From NCBI GenBank assembly GCA_017993775.1, contig JAGOMA010000027.1:1-64000 (forward strand): a DNA stretch of 64,000 bases, given 5' to 3'. Under the pieces are notes generated by a model. It was not told where the DNA came from. It ran no database searches and saw only the letters and a program-made list of their open reading frames with translations. Shown here piece after piece: positions 41,269 to 50,064 of this stretch. Within the stretch, counting starts at the first letter, position 1. Each line of letters starts with the position of its first letter. The DNA comes from Chloroflexota bacterium. GTDB lineage: Bacteria; Chloroflexota; Anaerolineae; Promineifilales; Promineifilaceae. The translations under genes and the position numbers were made by a program.

Positions 41269-43089
41269 ATGAGCTACATCACTGGTATCGACCACGACAA
41301 GACAATTACCCACGACGTGGTGATTGTTGGCGCAGGGCTGGCGGGTTCGTGGGCAGCGATGGCCGCCAGCAAACAAGGCGTCAGAGACATCGGCATTCTC
41401 TCGAAGCTGCATCCGCTGCGCTCGCACAGCGGCGCAGCGCAGGGTGGCATCGCTGCCGCGCTGAACAACGTGCGCCCGGTCGCGGGCACGGGACCACGCG
41501 GCCCTCTGGAAGCGGTCCCCGCAGGAGAAGAGCCGCCCGACAGTTGGCAACTGCACATGTTCGACACCATCAAAGGCTCGGACTGGCTGGGCGACCAGGA
41601 CGCCATCGAAATGATGGTAAAAGAAGCGCCGGAGATCATTTATGAGTATGAGCGTATGGGCTGCGTTTTTAGCCGGTTGGCCGACGGCCGTATCGCCCAA
41701 CGCCGTTTTGGCGGCCATAGCGTGCCCCGCGCAAACTACGCCGCCGATTTCACCGGTCACGTGCTGCTGCACACCATCCACGAACAGGCGCTCAAACAGG
41801 GCGTCACCTTTTACAGCGAATGGTACTGTCTCGATTTACTCGTGGAAGACAACGTTTGCCGGGGCATTGTGGCCCTGGATATTGTCACCGGCACGCTGCA
41901 TGTGATGCGGGCGAAAGCGGTGCTATTTGCCACCGGCGGTTACGGCCGTGCCTGGAAAATCACTTCCAACGCCACGGCCAATACCGGCGACGGGGTTGCC
42001 ATTGCCTACAATGCCGGAGTGCCGCTGATGGACATGGAATTTGTGCAGTTTCATCCCACCGGTCTTTACGGCAAAGGCATTTTAATGAGCGAAGCCTGCC
42101 GCGGTGAAGGCGGCTACCTGCTCAACAGCCAGGGCGACCGCTTCATGGAACGCTACGCCCCCGACAAGATGGAACTGGCCCCGCGTGATCTGGTCAGCCG
42201 CTCGGAGCAGATGGAAATTAACGAAGGACGAGGGGTCGGGCCGGATAAGGAAGGCGTTTTCCTGGATTTGCGCCATCTAGGGGCAGAGAAAATCATGCAG
42301 CGGCTGCCCCAGGTGCATGAACTGGCCCTCGATTTCACAGGAGTAGACATCATCACCGATCCGGTTCCGATTCAGCCAACCGCCCATTACAGCATGGGCG
42401 GCATCCCGGCCAACGCCGACTGCCAGGTGATTGCCGATGCGGCCGGGACGCCGGTGGTGGGATTTTACGCCGCCGGGGAGTGCGCCTGCATCAGTGTGCA
42501 TGGAGCCAACCGCCTGGGCACCAACAGCCTGCTCGACGCGTCGCTGTTTGGCCGGCGGGCTGGCCTGGCGATGGCTGAATTCGTCCAGAGCGGGGCGACC
42601 TTGCTGCCGGTGAGCGGCGATCCGGTGAGCCGTAACAAGGCGCGACTCAGCCGCTACACGGGTGGCGTGTTGGGCAAGGCCGAATCAGTCGCCAACATCG
42701 CGGCTGCGCTCAAGGAGACGATGACGAAGAACGTGGGTGTCTTCCGCGATGGCGCACGGCTGCGGGTGGCCCAGCATGAGGTGAAGCGGCTGCAAGCGCG
42801 GTTTGCGCAGGCGCAGATTATGGACAAAGGACGCCGGTTCAACACCGATTTGTTAACGGCCGTAGAGACAGAACATCTGCTTACCTTTAGCGAGGTGATT
42901 GTGGACAGCGCCCTGGCGCGCACGGAAAGCCGGGGCGCCCATTACCGCACCGATCATGCCCGGCGCGACGATGCGCAGTGGCTGAAACACACCCTGGCGC
43001 ACAAAAATGGCGCGGACGGCCCTCGGTTGGATTACAAAGACGTCACCATCTTTTGGGATCGGTATCCGCCGGAAGAGAGGAAGTATTAA
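41269..43089 (+). CDS. sdhA: Succinate dehydrogenase / fumarate reductase flavoprotein subunit
   Basis: A 606-residue SdhA/FrdA. The FAD-binding [17 protein letters not shown] opens the protein; the His that binds FAD covalently is in [16 protein letters not shown], and [18 protein letters not shown] with the later HPTGLYGKG carries the dicarboxylate site. The C-terminal helical domain has [15 protein letters not shown]. It oxidises succinate to fumarate on the cytoplasmic face of the membrane and feeds the quinone pool. AAAGGG precedes the ATG. First gene of sdhABCD; a CRP-like site lies about 330 bases upstream. Confidence 0.96.
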   Translation: MSYITGIDHDKTITHDVVIVGAGLAGSWAAMAASKQGVRDIGILSKLHPLRSHSGAAQGGIAAALNNVRPVAGTGPRGPLEAVPAGEEPPDSWQLHMFDTIKGSDWLGDQDAIEMMVKEAPEIIYEYERMGCVFSRLADGRIAQRRFGGHSVPRANYAADFTGHVLLHTIHEQALKQGVTFYSEWYCLDLLVEDNVCRGIVALDIVTGTLHVMRAKAVLFATGGYGRAWKITSNATANTGDGVAIAYNAGVPLMDMEFVQFHPTGLYGKGILMSEACRGEGGYLLNSQGDRFMERYAPDKMELAPRDLVSRSEQMEINEGRGVGPDKEGVFLDLRHLGAEKIMQRLPQVHELALDFTGVDIITDPVPIQPTAHYSMGGIPANADCQVIADAAGTPVVGFYAAGECACISVHGANRLGTNSLLDASLFGRRAGLAMAEFVQSGATLLPVSGDPVSRNKARLSRYTGGVLGKAESVANIAAALKETMTKNVGVFRDGARLRVAQHEVKRLQARFAQAQIMDKGRRFNTDLLTAVETEHLLTFSEVIVDSALARTESRGAHYRTDHARRDDAQWLKHTLAHKNGADGPRLDYKDVTIFWDRYPPEERKY

Positions 43090-43090
43090 G

Positions 43091-43870
43091 ATGACATCAC
43101 ATGATCAAGGGAAAAAGGCGGTGATTCGGGTGCAGCGGTTCAACCCGGATGTGGACCGCAAACCATATCTGGCTGAGTATGAGATTGCGATTACCGCCGA
43201 CACGACATTGTTGGATGCGTTGGAGCACATCAAGAGCGAACTGGATGGCAGCCTGACATTCCGTCGCTCTTGCCGCCACGCGATTTGCGGCAGCTGCGCC
43301 ATGAATGTGAATGGCGTGAATACGCTGGTTTGCAACCGGCGAGTTGAGGCGTTTTTGGATCGCAAGGGACGGGTGACGATACGGCCGTTACCCTATTTGC
43401 CCATCATCAAAGATTTGGTGGTGGACCGCACCTCTTTCTGGGAGCAGTATTTACGGGTGAAACCGTGGCTCATCCCACCGCCCAGCTACGACGACAGCCT
43501 GCCCGCGGACAGCGAATTCCGTGTCCTGCCGGAGGAAGTGGCGGCGCTGAACGCGGCCGAGACGTGCATCATGTGCGGCGCGTGTTATTCAGCCTGCCAG
43601 GTAGTGGCAATGAACAAGCAGTATATCGGTCCCCACGCCCTGTTGAAGGCGTTTTTGCGCGTGCTGGACCCACGCGACAGCGCCCCGGCGGAACGGCTGG
43701 AGATTGTGGGCGGGGATGATGGCGTGTTCCGCTGCCATACCATTTTTAATTGCATCGACGCCTGCCCAAAGGGGCTAAACCCAACGCAGGCGATTGAGAC
43801 GCTGCGCAAGCTGGCGCAGAAACGGCAGGCGTTCGAAGCGGCTCGCGTCGAGCGGCAGCAAAGCTTGTGA
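43091..43870 (+). CDS. sdhB: Succinate dehydrogenase iron-sulfur subunit
   Basis: A 259-residue SdhB. Three clusters are visible: [2Fe-2S] at CRHAICGSCAMNVNG with the later LVC, a 4Fe-4S motif CIMCGACYSAC, and the C-terminal CHTIFNCIDACPKG for the remaining clusters. ATG 43091 starts one base after the sdhA stop, with AGAGAGGAAG upstream; the frame open to 43007 is inside sdhA. It carries electrons from FAD to the quinone site in SdhCD. Confidence 0.96.
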   Translation: MTSHDQGKKAVIRVQRFNPDVDRKPYLAEYEIAITADTTLLDALEHIKSELDGSLTFRRSCRHAICGSCAMNVNGVNTLVCNRRVEAFLDRKGRVTIRPLPYLPIIKDLVVDRTSFWEQYLRVKPWLIPPPSYDDSLPADSEFRVLPEEVAALNAAETCIMCGACYSACQVVAMNKQYIGPHALLKAFLRVLDPRDSAPAERLEIVGGDDGVFRCHTIFNCIDACPKGLNPTQAIETLRKLAQKRQAFEAARVERQQSL

Positions 43871-43920
43871 GCCAGCGGGATGTCGGGGCAAACCCTGGCT
43901 TTTACTGAGAGGAGTTGATC

Positions 43921-44271
43921 ATGTATAAGACGACCGGTTTTATCAGTTTTCTCTTCCGGCGGGTGTCGGGGGTGGCGCTGGTGCTTTATTTGTTTACGCA
44001 CATCTGGGTGATTGGGGCCGCCAATGGCGGAGCGGCCTCTTTTGATGCGCGGATGGCAGTCATGCAATCTCCAATTTTTCGTTTAATGGAAATCGCCTTG
44101 CTGATCGCCGTTATCTACCATGGTTTCGATGGCATCCGGCTGCTCATTGTCCACTGGTTCAATGTGACGGAATACCGCAAGAGTCTGTTCTATGCGATGT
44201 TTGTCCTGTTTATCCTGGTTTCGATTGTGGGCGGCGTGCCGATTTTGCTGTTTGCTCTGGAGGGGAATTAA
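43921..44271 (+). CDS. sdhC: Succinate dehydrogenase cytochrome b subunit
   Basis: A 116-residue protein with three membrane helices. FLFRRVSGVALVLYLFTHIWVI is the SdhC signature with the haem-ligand His, followed by a second and third helix with YHGFDGIRLLIVHW. AGAGGAG lies before ATG 43921; a TTG two codons upstream is too close to the ribosome site. It anchors SdhAB to the membrane and binds haem b and quinone together with SdhD. Confidence 0.93.
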   Translation: MYKTTGFISFLFRRVSGVALVLYLFTHIWVIGAANGGAASFDARMAVMQSPIFRLMEIALLIAVIYHGFDGIRLLIVHWFNVTEYRKSLFYAMFVLFILVSIVGGVPILLFALEGN

Positions 44272-44273
44272 CC

Positions 44274-44615
44274 ATGCGCGTATTTGTGATGCAGCGGGTA
44301 ACGGCCGTTGCCCTCGTCCTCTTTCTAACCCTTCACATGGTCGTGGTCCACTATCCCCCCGGTCACCTGGATTTTAGCCAAGTGATGGTTCGGCTGGCTA
44401 ATCCGGTGTGGAAAGCCATCGATATCCTCTTTCTCCTGGCGGTGCTGGTACACGCCCTCGCCGGCGCTTATGCCGTGCTGATGGATGTAGAGCGTATCAC
44501 TCCGTACAAGCGCGCCCTCATCGGCGGAGCAATGGTGTTGGGCATCATCGCCTTCCTGTATGGAACAATCACCATCCTGAATTTCAGCGTGTCCAATGCT
44601 GTAGCTGGCGGTTAA
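44274..44615 (+). CDS. sdhD: Succinate dehydrogenase membrane anchor subunit
   Basis: A 113-residue three-helix protein starting MRVFVMQRVTAVALVLFLTLHMVVVHY, with the second candidate haem His in LVHALAGAYAVLMD. It starts two bases after sdhC. Fourth and last gene of the sdh operon; a convergent gene lies 36 bases further on. Assignment as D rather than C rests on order, since both anchors are alike. Confidence 0.9.
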   Translation: MRVFVMQRVTAVALVLFLTLHMVVVHYPPGHLDFSQVMVRLANPVWKAIDILFLLAVLVHALAGAYAVLMDVERITPYKRALIGGAMVLGIIAFLYGTITILNFSVSNAVAGG

Positions 44616-44651
44616 GGGTTCCCCGTTAATTTCAAACAGAGGTGTGGCAAG

Positions 44652-45164
44652 TCAGCCCATATCCAGCCAGAGGCTGTGGCAGGTGTACTGTTGGCGCAGG
44701 CGCGCAGGCAGTGGGTTGTCATCCATGTTAATTGTGACGATGCCGGCGACAACACCACCCGCCTGCTCGATGAGGTGAACGGCCGTTGCCATTTGCGCCC
44801 CGGTCTCTATCCATTCATCCACTACCAACACCCGGTCGCCCGGTCGCAGCAGTCCCTGACGGATTTCCAGCCCCTTCCGCTGCCCGGTGTAATCCACAAA
44901 TTCCGCCGCCAGCGCGGCCACCGGCAGCTTGCCCTGCTTGCGAATGGCGATGAAACCTTTGCCCAGGCGCAAAGCCATCGCCGCGCCCAGAACAAAACCC
45001 AGGGCGTCGATACCTGCCACATAATCCAGCGACACAGCCGCAAATGGAGCCGACAGGTCGGCGATGAGCTGGGCGAAGGCAGCCGGGTCGGCAAACAGCG
45101 GCGTCACATCACAGCGCGGACCGGGGGTTTGGGTATCAATCAGGCGCAAGTACTCTTTCATCAT
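44652..45164 (-). CDS. Purine-type phosphoribosyltransferase (Apt-like)
   Basis: A 170-residue type I phosphoribosyltransferase. The PRPP loop reads VLVVDEWIETGAQM, where the usual adenine PRTase form is VLLVDDLLATGGT, so it deviates while keeping the acidic pair and the TG. Other conserved parts are PFAAVSLDYVAGIDALGFVLGAAMAL and GFIAIRKQGKLP, as in Apt. It would salvage a purine base to its nucleotide, with the base uncertain. Codon choices MMMKEY make the exact start ambiguous by two codons. It lies nine bases after the Nudix gene, one operon. Confidence 0.85.
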   Translation of the reverse strand: MMKEYLRLIDTQTPGPRCDVTPLFADPAAFAQLIADLSAPFAAVSLDYVAGIDALGFVLGAAMALRLGKGFIAIRKQGKLPVAALAAEFVDYTGQRKGLEIRQGLLRPGDRVLVVDEWIETGAQMATAVHLIEQAGGVVAGIVTINMDDNPLPARLRQQYTCHSLWLDMG

Positions 45165-45173
45165 CACACTTGT

Positions 45174-45782
45174 TCAGTTGGATATAGCCGGCAGCAGGCG
45201 GTCAGACTGCCACCGTTCGTAAGCAGCGCGGGCATACTGCTCATGGGTGGCATGCCAATTGGTGACGGCATCAATGGGCCAATAACGCAAATCTATTCCT
45301 TCATGAGATAGGGTTAATTCGCCGCCTACCGCATCGCACCAATGGACCACGGCAATCATGGTGTGCGGTCCATTGCGCCCACCGGGCACGCGCGTGAAGA
45401 CGCCGACCAACTGCCGGACCACCACGTCTAACCCTGTTTCCTCGCGGACCTCGCGCACGGCCGTTTCGGCCGGTTTTTCATTGGGTTCCACCCAGCCGCA
45501 GGGCAAACACCAGCCACTGCCATCCACCCGATCCATGAGCAGGATTTCGCCCTGGTCGTTAAAGATGGCCGCATCGGCCCCCACTTTAGGCGTGATATAC
45601 CCCAGTTCTTGCAAGAATCGCCGCCGGATTTCTTCGTCTGAAGTATCCAGAAGCTCGGCGTATGTCCGGGTAGATAGGCTCAGGAGCCGTTCGTACCGCT
45701 CGCGGTCGTAGACGCCGGTGGTATAGTGCAAACCGTTGCGAGCGATGGTTTGGATTTCGTCGAGCAGGGCCAAGATGTCCAT
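45174..45782 (-). CDS. Nudix hydrolase with N-terminal Nudix-associated domain
   Basis: A 202-residue protein. The N-terminal ~65 residues match the small NUDIX_N helper domain ([18 protein letters not shown]...). The Nudix box is [23 protein letters not shown] with the REVREE core intact. It follows the pattern of ADP-ribose or nucleoside-diphosphate-sugar hydrolases. AGGAG precedes ATG 45782. Adjacent to the phosphoribosyltransferase gene, it may act in nucleotide salvage or sanitation. Confidence 0.92.
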   Translation of the reverse strand: MDILALLDEIQTIARNGLHYTTGVYDRERYERLLSLSTRTYAELLDTSDEEIRRRFLQELGYITPKVGADAAIFNDQGEILLMDRVDGSGWCLPCGWVEPNEKPAETAVREVREETGLDVVVRQLVGVFTRVPGGRNGPHTMIAVVHWCDAVGGELTLSHEGIDLRYWPIDAVTNWHATHEQYARAAYERWQSDRLLPAISN

Positions 45783-46149
45783 AAATTTCTCCTGTTAGCA
45801 ACCGTCTAATCATTACGGGCGCAGATTGGACCAATCTAAAAACGGGAAGTTATTCCCAGGCGGTTCCCTGGGTTGGAAAAGTGGAGCCGTCTCATTGGGG
45901 CAGCCGCCGTTGGTAAAGATGATCGAGGGTTTGGACGGCAAGCCGCCGGTATAAGATTTGGGCAGCACGAGCATGTTTTTTAATTGGGTAACGGCCGTTT
46001 CCAATTTCCCCTCTACTAGAAACACATCCGCCAGATTTTGTCGCCAAACGGCCGTTGTAACCCTGATTAACCGCCAAATTATCGGCATCAACAAGGCGGA
46101 CAGCTCCAGCGCAGGTCTGTGAAACCAGGCTACCCTAAGGAATGTGAAT

Positions 46150-46284
46150 CAGCACTTCTCAATTTAACCAGAAATGTGTCATGCTGAGGTCCTCCGAAGA
46201 CTCCGCTCAGCATGACAGTTCAGCGTAAATTGCAAAGAAATTACCTTGGTCACACGAATGCCTGATCTAAATTGAGAATTACTG
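46150..46284. mobile_element. Candidate MITE with terminal inverted repeats and target duplication
   Basis: The left end starts CAGCACTTCTCAATTTA; the right end reads CAGTAATTCTCAATTTA on the other strand (15 of 17). Inside is a 12-bp perfect palindrome, TGTCATGCTGAG (46177-46188) and CTCAGCATGACA (46206-46217). AATGTGAAT at 46141-46149 is repeated as AATGTGAAC at 46285-46293 (8 of 9), as expected for a target duplication. The element is 135 bp and has no transposase, so it must be mobilised in trans. The inner palindrome type GTCATGCTGAG is a known style of bacterial intergenic repeat. Confidence 0.7.
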
Positions 46285-46312
46285 AATGTGAACAAAACAA
46301 CTTGCCGAACTG

Positions 46313-46362
46313 AGATTGGAGATTAGAGACTGGTTCAATCGCCAGTCTCTCGTCTCCAATCT
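46313..46362. repeat. Near-perfect 21-bp inverted repeat, GATTGGAGA family
   Basis: AGATTGGAGATTAGAGACTGG (46313-46333; 21 bases with a two-base interior mismatch) is mirrored at 46342-46362 around TTCAATCG. It shares text with the repeats at 6.86 and 27.9-28.0 kb. It directly follows the MITE candidate. Confidence 0.75.
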
Positions 46363-46735
46363 GAAATTTCAGTTTCATAGGTTATTTTGTGCCCGTTCCA
46401 GGTCCAAATCAGTCGGCCACTTTGCCTGCCATTTCTAATGCACCAGATAGCGAAAAGACTTGGTACCGCCCATTGTCTTTCTAGCCGAACCACAGATATT
46501 GGGGCAAAATAGCTTTATGGATTTTTTTAGCGCATATCTGGATTGGGTTTCGTAGACTAACCCATATGCGCAGTATATCCAGTTCTGTGGTACCTGACAC
46601 TCAACCACTTGTTTTATGTGGTCTCAAACCGGTTTCTCCCATTACAATCAGAGACAATACTGGCACAATTTCTGCCTGGGAATCGTATGTCAGGCAGCCA
46701 ACAGTACAACAAATAGCCTCAAGGATAAATCCTGA

Positions 46736-49700
46736 ATGCGCTTCCTGAATATAAAAACAATGACGCGATCCCATCAACTCCTGCTAAGCAGCTTTGCCTA
46801 TGGCGCCGGCCTGCTGATAGGAAATGTCTTTAGTTTTTTCCTGTTCGACCAAATTCCCGCCAACTGGTTTTTGTACGGGAACCCGGCAGCCCGGCTGATT
46901 GTCGGCGTTTTGCTGGCCTTTTTTGTGTCCGGTTTGGGTGGTTTGTTGGGCGGCGCAGTTGGCGGCTGGACGCTTCCCCCACTGGGGCAAGGGAAAGATC
47001 GCCGGGGCAACGCCTGGCGCAGCGGCGTAACCTTTGGCGTTGGTTATGGCCTGCTGCTTTTTCCCGTCATTTTGATTGTTTCTCTGCTGTCTTATTATGA
47101 AGTTGTTTACACGCCGGTTTTTGTGTTTGGGCTGCTTTTTGGCGTAATTGGCCTCATTTTCGGGAGCATCATGGGAGCTTCTTTGGGCCTGTGGACAGTG
47201 GGGCGTCATTTCCGACCCATCACAGGCTGGAGCGCGTCTGGGTTTGGCCTGGGCGGCATCTTTTTGGGCGCGACAATCTGGTATTTTGTTTTTAGCTTAG
47301 AGCAGGGTCTGGTTTCATTTGGACCCTACGGCTGGCTGCTGGCAGGTCTATTTTTGTTCGCTGGCTTGGGCGGGCTTGGGCTGGCAGTTGCTTACCAACG
47401 CCTGGAAATGCAGGTGGACACCGTGTTGGCCCCGGTGCGGGCGCTGACGCAGCAGGGTTGGCGGCGGCGGTGGACTATAGCAGCGGTGGTTTTGCTGCTG
47501 TTGGCGGTTCTTTTCCGGCCGTTGGTCTCGGCATTGGGCGATGTGTTAACCCCCATTGATGCCGGCCTATCTGCCGTGCTGGAATTGCCCACGACGGGGA
47601 CTCGCTGGCTGGATACCGTGACTGTAACGGCCGTTTCCCCTCAATCACCCCCTGCCCTGGCCGCCAACTCCCATGGTCAACTTGTCCTGGCCTGGGTGCA
47701 AAACGATACGCTTTGGCTGCAAGAAGGTCAATGGCTGCCCCAAGAAGGTCAGTGGCTGCCCGCCAACCGGCAGATTGCCTGGCAGCCTGCCATAACCGTA
47801 GCGACCGGTTCTCTGGCTGACCCGGCGGTGGCCCTGGCAGAAAACGGCCGTTCCTACCTCGCCTGGGTCGCCAATGACGCCATCGCCGCCAGCCAATGTC
47901 TGGACGGCGGCTGCACCGCGCCAACCCCCATTTCTGCGCCAAATTCGTGCGCCAGGTCGCCCGAACCGGGCAACCGCCAGCCCACATTGGCCGTGAAAGA
48001 TGCTACTGTCCTCCTGGTCTGGGCCAATCAGGCGGGCAACCTGCCTTATGCCACCTGGTCAACCACTTCGGCGACGCCTACAACGGCTGCCGGTTGCGCG
48101 CCAGGAGCCGCCGCGCCGCAGTTAAGCGCCGCTTTCGATCTGGTGTTTGAAACCGGAACCGGGGCTGTTGGATTGTCACGGTTTGATGGCCTGAATTGGG
48201 CGGCGGTGGAGGAAGTGGGCAACGGCCGTTTCCCAGCCCTGGCTGCGGCGGCCAACGACCAACCCCTCGTCGCTTTCTGTACCGATCAGGGTCTTGTCTA
48301 CCAGGCAAATGAAGCGGCAGAGCTGATTGACACCGGTCCCTGCACCGGTCGCCCGGCGCTGGGCCTCGACGACCAGGGCCATATCCACGCGGTCTGGTTT
48401 AGCCCCGAAATAAAAAACACCAACAACGCCATCCGTCCTGCCAGCCTGTTGGTGGAAAGCGTAAAAACGGCCGTCGGCTGGACAGCCCCGGCCATTATCG
48501 GGCACAGTCTTCCCCAGGCGCAGCCAGCGCTGGCCACCGCGCCTGACGGCAGCCTCCATCTGGCCTGGGCCGGCGAAGCGGGCTTGCAAGCCGCAAGCTA
48601 TCTGGCATACACCTGCGACACGGCGGATCTGTCTCGCCTGGGGCGGGTCTTGTATGATCTGGCCCGGCAGGAAACATATACGCCGCCCGCCGATCCGGTG
48701 CCGTTCTGCCACAACCGGTATGATCAGCTGCTCATCACGCCCAATCCCAAACCAGCGTACGGCTTACCCGAATCCCCAACGCCCAACGGCGCTTTCGATG
48801 TCATGGCCGATCTGATCCGGACTGCGCAGTATGAGGTGTTGTTCACCACAATGTGGTACGGCGCGCCGAGCGGCGGCGACAGTCCGGGCAAGGTTATTGC
48901 TGCGGCGGTGGCCGATTTGTACCACAATTTGCAGGCGCACCCGGAACAGTACCCGCGCGGCCTCACGGTGCGCATCATGCTGGGCAACCCGCCAGAATTG
49001 GCGCTGGGCGAAACATCTGGCCAGCTCTGGACGCTCCTGGACGATCTGCGCCAGGCAGGTATCGATAGAATGGTTGATGAGAAACTGGGCTGGCGGCTGG
49101 AAGTGGCCGATTTTGAAGGCAATCTGCCGCACAGTCATGTAAAGGCGATGGTGATTGATGGAAAAACGGCCGTTACCGTCGGTTACAACATGACAGCGGA
49201 TCACTTCCCCGCCGACCACCCATCTGGCACAGGCGGCGGCCGGTTTGACCTGGGGCTGCAAATGACCGGGCCGGTCGCCCAGCCCACCTTACGGATGTTC
49301 GACGATATGTGGCAGGGGGCCGACGGCCGTTCTTGCCTGTTTCTCAACCCGCCATTAGGCTTACCCTGGCAACTGACCTGCTTCGATTACACAGTTACGG
49401 CCGATCATGTGCCCGAAGTCGTCAAGTTTTATCAGGCAGACGGCGACAGCGCCGCTTTCTCCATGTACCGCTCCCAAGAATATGACCTGGCAGACAAACA
49501 GACAGCGGCCGTTATCGCCGCAGCCCAGGAGAGGGTGGACATTGTCCACGTCATGTTTTCCCTGGACATGATCTGTAACCTTAACGTTTTATTCAACATT
49601 TGCAGCGTCGACGAAGCGCCGATATATAAAGAAGCCTTGATACAGGCAGTACAAAACGGCGCTCATTTGCGGATTCTGGTAAAACCCAGCCCGTTTGAAG

Positions 49701-49984
49701 GGATTGAAAATTTTGTGGCGTTAGAGGCGTTTATGGTACGCTTACAAGAATTGGGTCTGGCAGATCAGGTAGAAGTCCGTTTTTATAGCGGGCCGATGCA
49801 TCCCAAAGCCACGCTCATTGACGACGAACTGCTCATTATGGGCAGCCAAAACTTGCACTACAGCGCTTTCAACAAAACGTGGGGTTTAACTGAACACAGC
49901 ATTGGCACGGACGATGCCCAGGTGATAGCCGATTTTAGGCAAGTTTTTGAGGTAGAATGGGCAGCCGGGCGAAGCTGGCCATAA
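46736..49984 (+). CDS. Membrane-anchored phospholipase D-like protein with N-terminal multi-TM domain
   Basis: A 1082-residue fusion. Residues ~10-290 hold six or more membrane helices. The middle part (~290-660) is Trp/Ala-rich with repeated LAWVQNDTLW, LAWVANDAIA and LVWANQAGNL strands, resembling beta-propeller blades (a propeller-type exported domain). The C-terminal ~390 residues carry two phospholipase D HKD motifs: SHVKAMVIDG with His801 and Lys803, and HPKATLIDDELLIMGSQN with His1022 and Lys1024. PLD enzymes hydrolyse or transfer phosphodiesters of lipids or nucleic acids. The arrangement suggests an extracellular lipid-active enzyme, such as cardiolipin-synthase-like, but the substrate is unknown. 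Contains six ACGGCCGT. Confidence 0.85.
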   Translation: MRFLNIKTMTRSHQLLLSSFAYGAGLLIGNVFSFFLFDQIPANWFLYGNPAARLIVGVLLAFFVSGLGGLLGGAVGGWTLPPLGQGKDRRGNAWRSGVTFGVGYGLLLFPVILIVSLLSYYEVVYTPVFVFGLLFGVIGLIFGSIMGASLGLWTVGRHFRPITGWSASGFGLGGIFLGATIWYFVFSLEQGLVSFGPYGWLLAGLFLFAGLGGLGLAVAYQRLEMQVDTVLAPVRALTQQGWRRRWTIAAVVLLLLAVLFRPLVSALGDVLTPIDAGLSAVLELPTTGTRWLDTVTVTAVSPQSPPALAANSHGQLVLAWVQNDTLWLQEGQWLPQEGQWLPANRQIAWQPAITVATGSLADPAVALAENGRSYLAWVANDAIAASQCLDGGCTAPTPISAPNSCARSPEPGNRQPTLAVKDATVLLVWANQAGNLPYATWSTTSATPTTAAGCAPGAAAPQLSAAFDLVFETGTGAVGLSRFDGLNWAAVEEVGNGRFPALAAAANDQPLVAFCTDQGLVYQANEAAELIDTGPCTGRPALGLDDQGHIHAVWFSPEIKNTNNAIRPASLLVESVKTAVGWTAPAIIGHSLPQAQPALATAPDGSLHLAWAGEAGLQAASYLAYTCDTADLSRLGRVLYDLARQETYTPPADPVPFCHNRYDQLLITPNPKPAYGLPESPTPNGAFDVMADLIRTAQYEVLFTTMWYGAPSGGDSPGKVIAAAVADLYHNLQAHPEQYPRGLTVRIMLGNPPELALGETSGQLWTLLDDLRQAGIDRMVDEKLGWRLEVADFEGNLPHSHVKAMVIDGKTAVTVGYNMTADHFPADHPSGTGGGRFDLGLQMTGPVAQPTLRMFDDMWQGADGRSCLFLNPPLGLPWQLTCFDYTVTADHVPEVVKFYQADGDSAAFSMYRSQEYDLADKQTAAVIAAAQERVDIVHVMFSLDMICNLNVLFNICSVDEAPIYKEALIQAVQNGAHLRILVKPSPFEGIENFVALEAFMVRLQELGLADQVEVRFYSGPMHPKATLIDDELLIMGSQNLHYSAFNKTWGLTEHSIGTDDAQVIADFRQVFEVEWAAGRSWP

Positions 49985-50064
49985 CAATTGACTGCGCCAT
50001 TTTCTGCGCGCCACCAACCGAGCGAGGTTTTCAGTAACCTGACTTCAAAAAAACGAGACTGTAT

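Larger units (their letters stand above)
45783..46735. other. Long repeat-rich intergenic region
   Basis: A 950-base gap with no convincing gene. A 93-codon minus-strand open frame (45813-46094) has no recognisable domain. Features seen are ACGGCCGT at 45991 and 46048, the MITE candidate at 46150-46284, and a hairpin at 46313-46362. The stretch 46440-46730 shows no clear structure; it should contain the promoter of the PLD-like gene. Confidence 0.6.

Noticed and set aside
45813-46094. 93-codon minus-strand frame in the 950-base gap
   Set aside because: No recognisable domain, no ribosome site, and the region has repeat-like sequence; I cannot support it as a gene.
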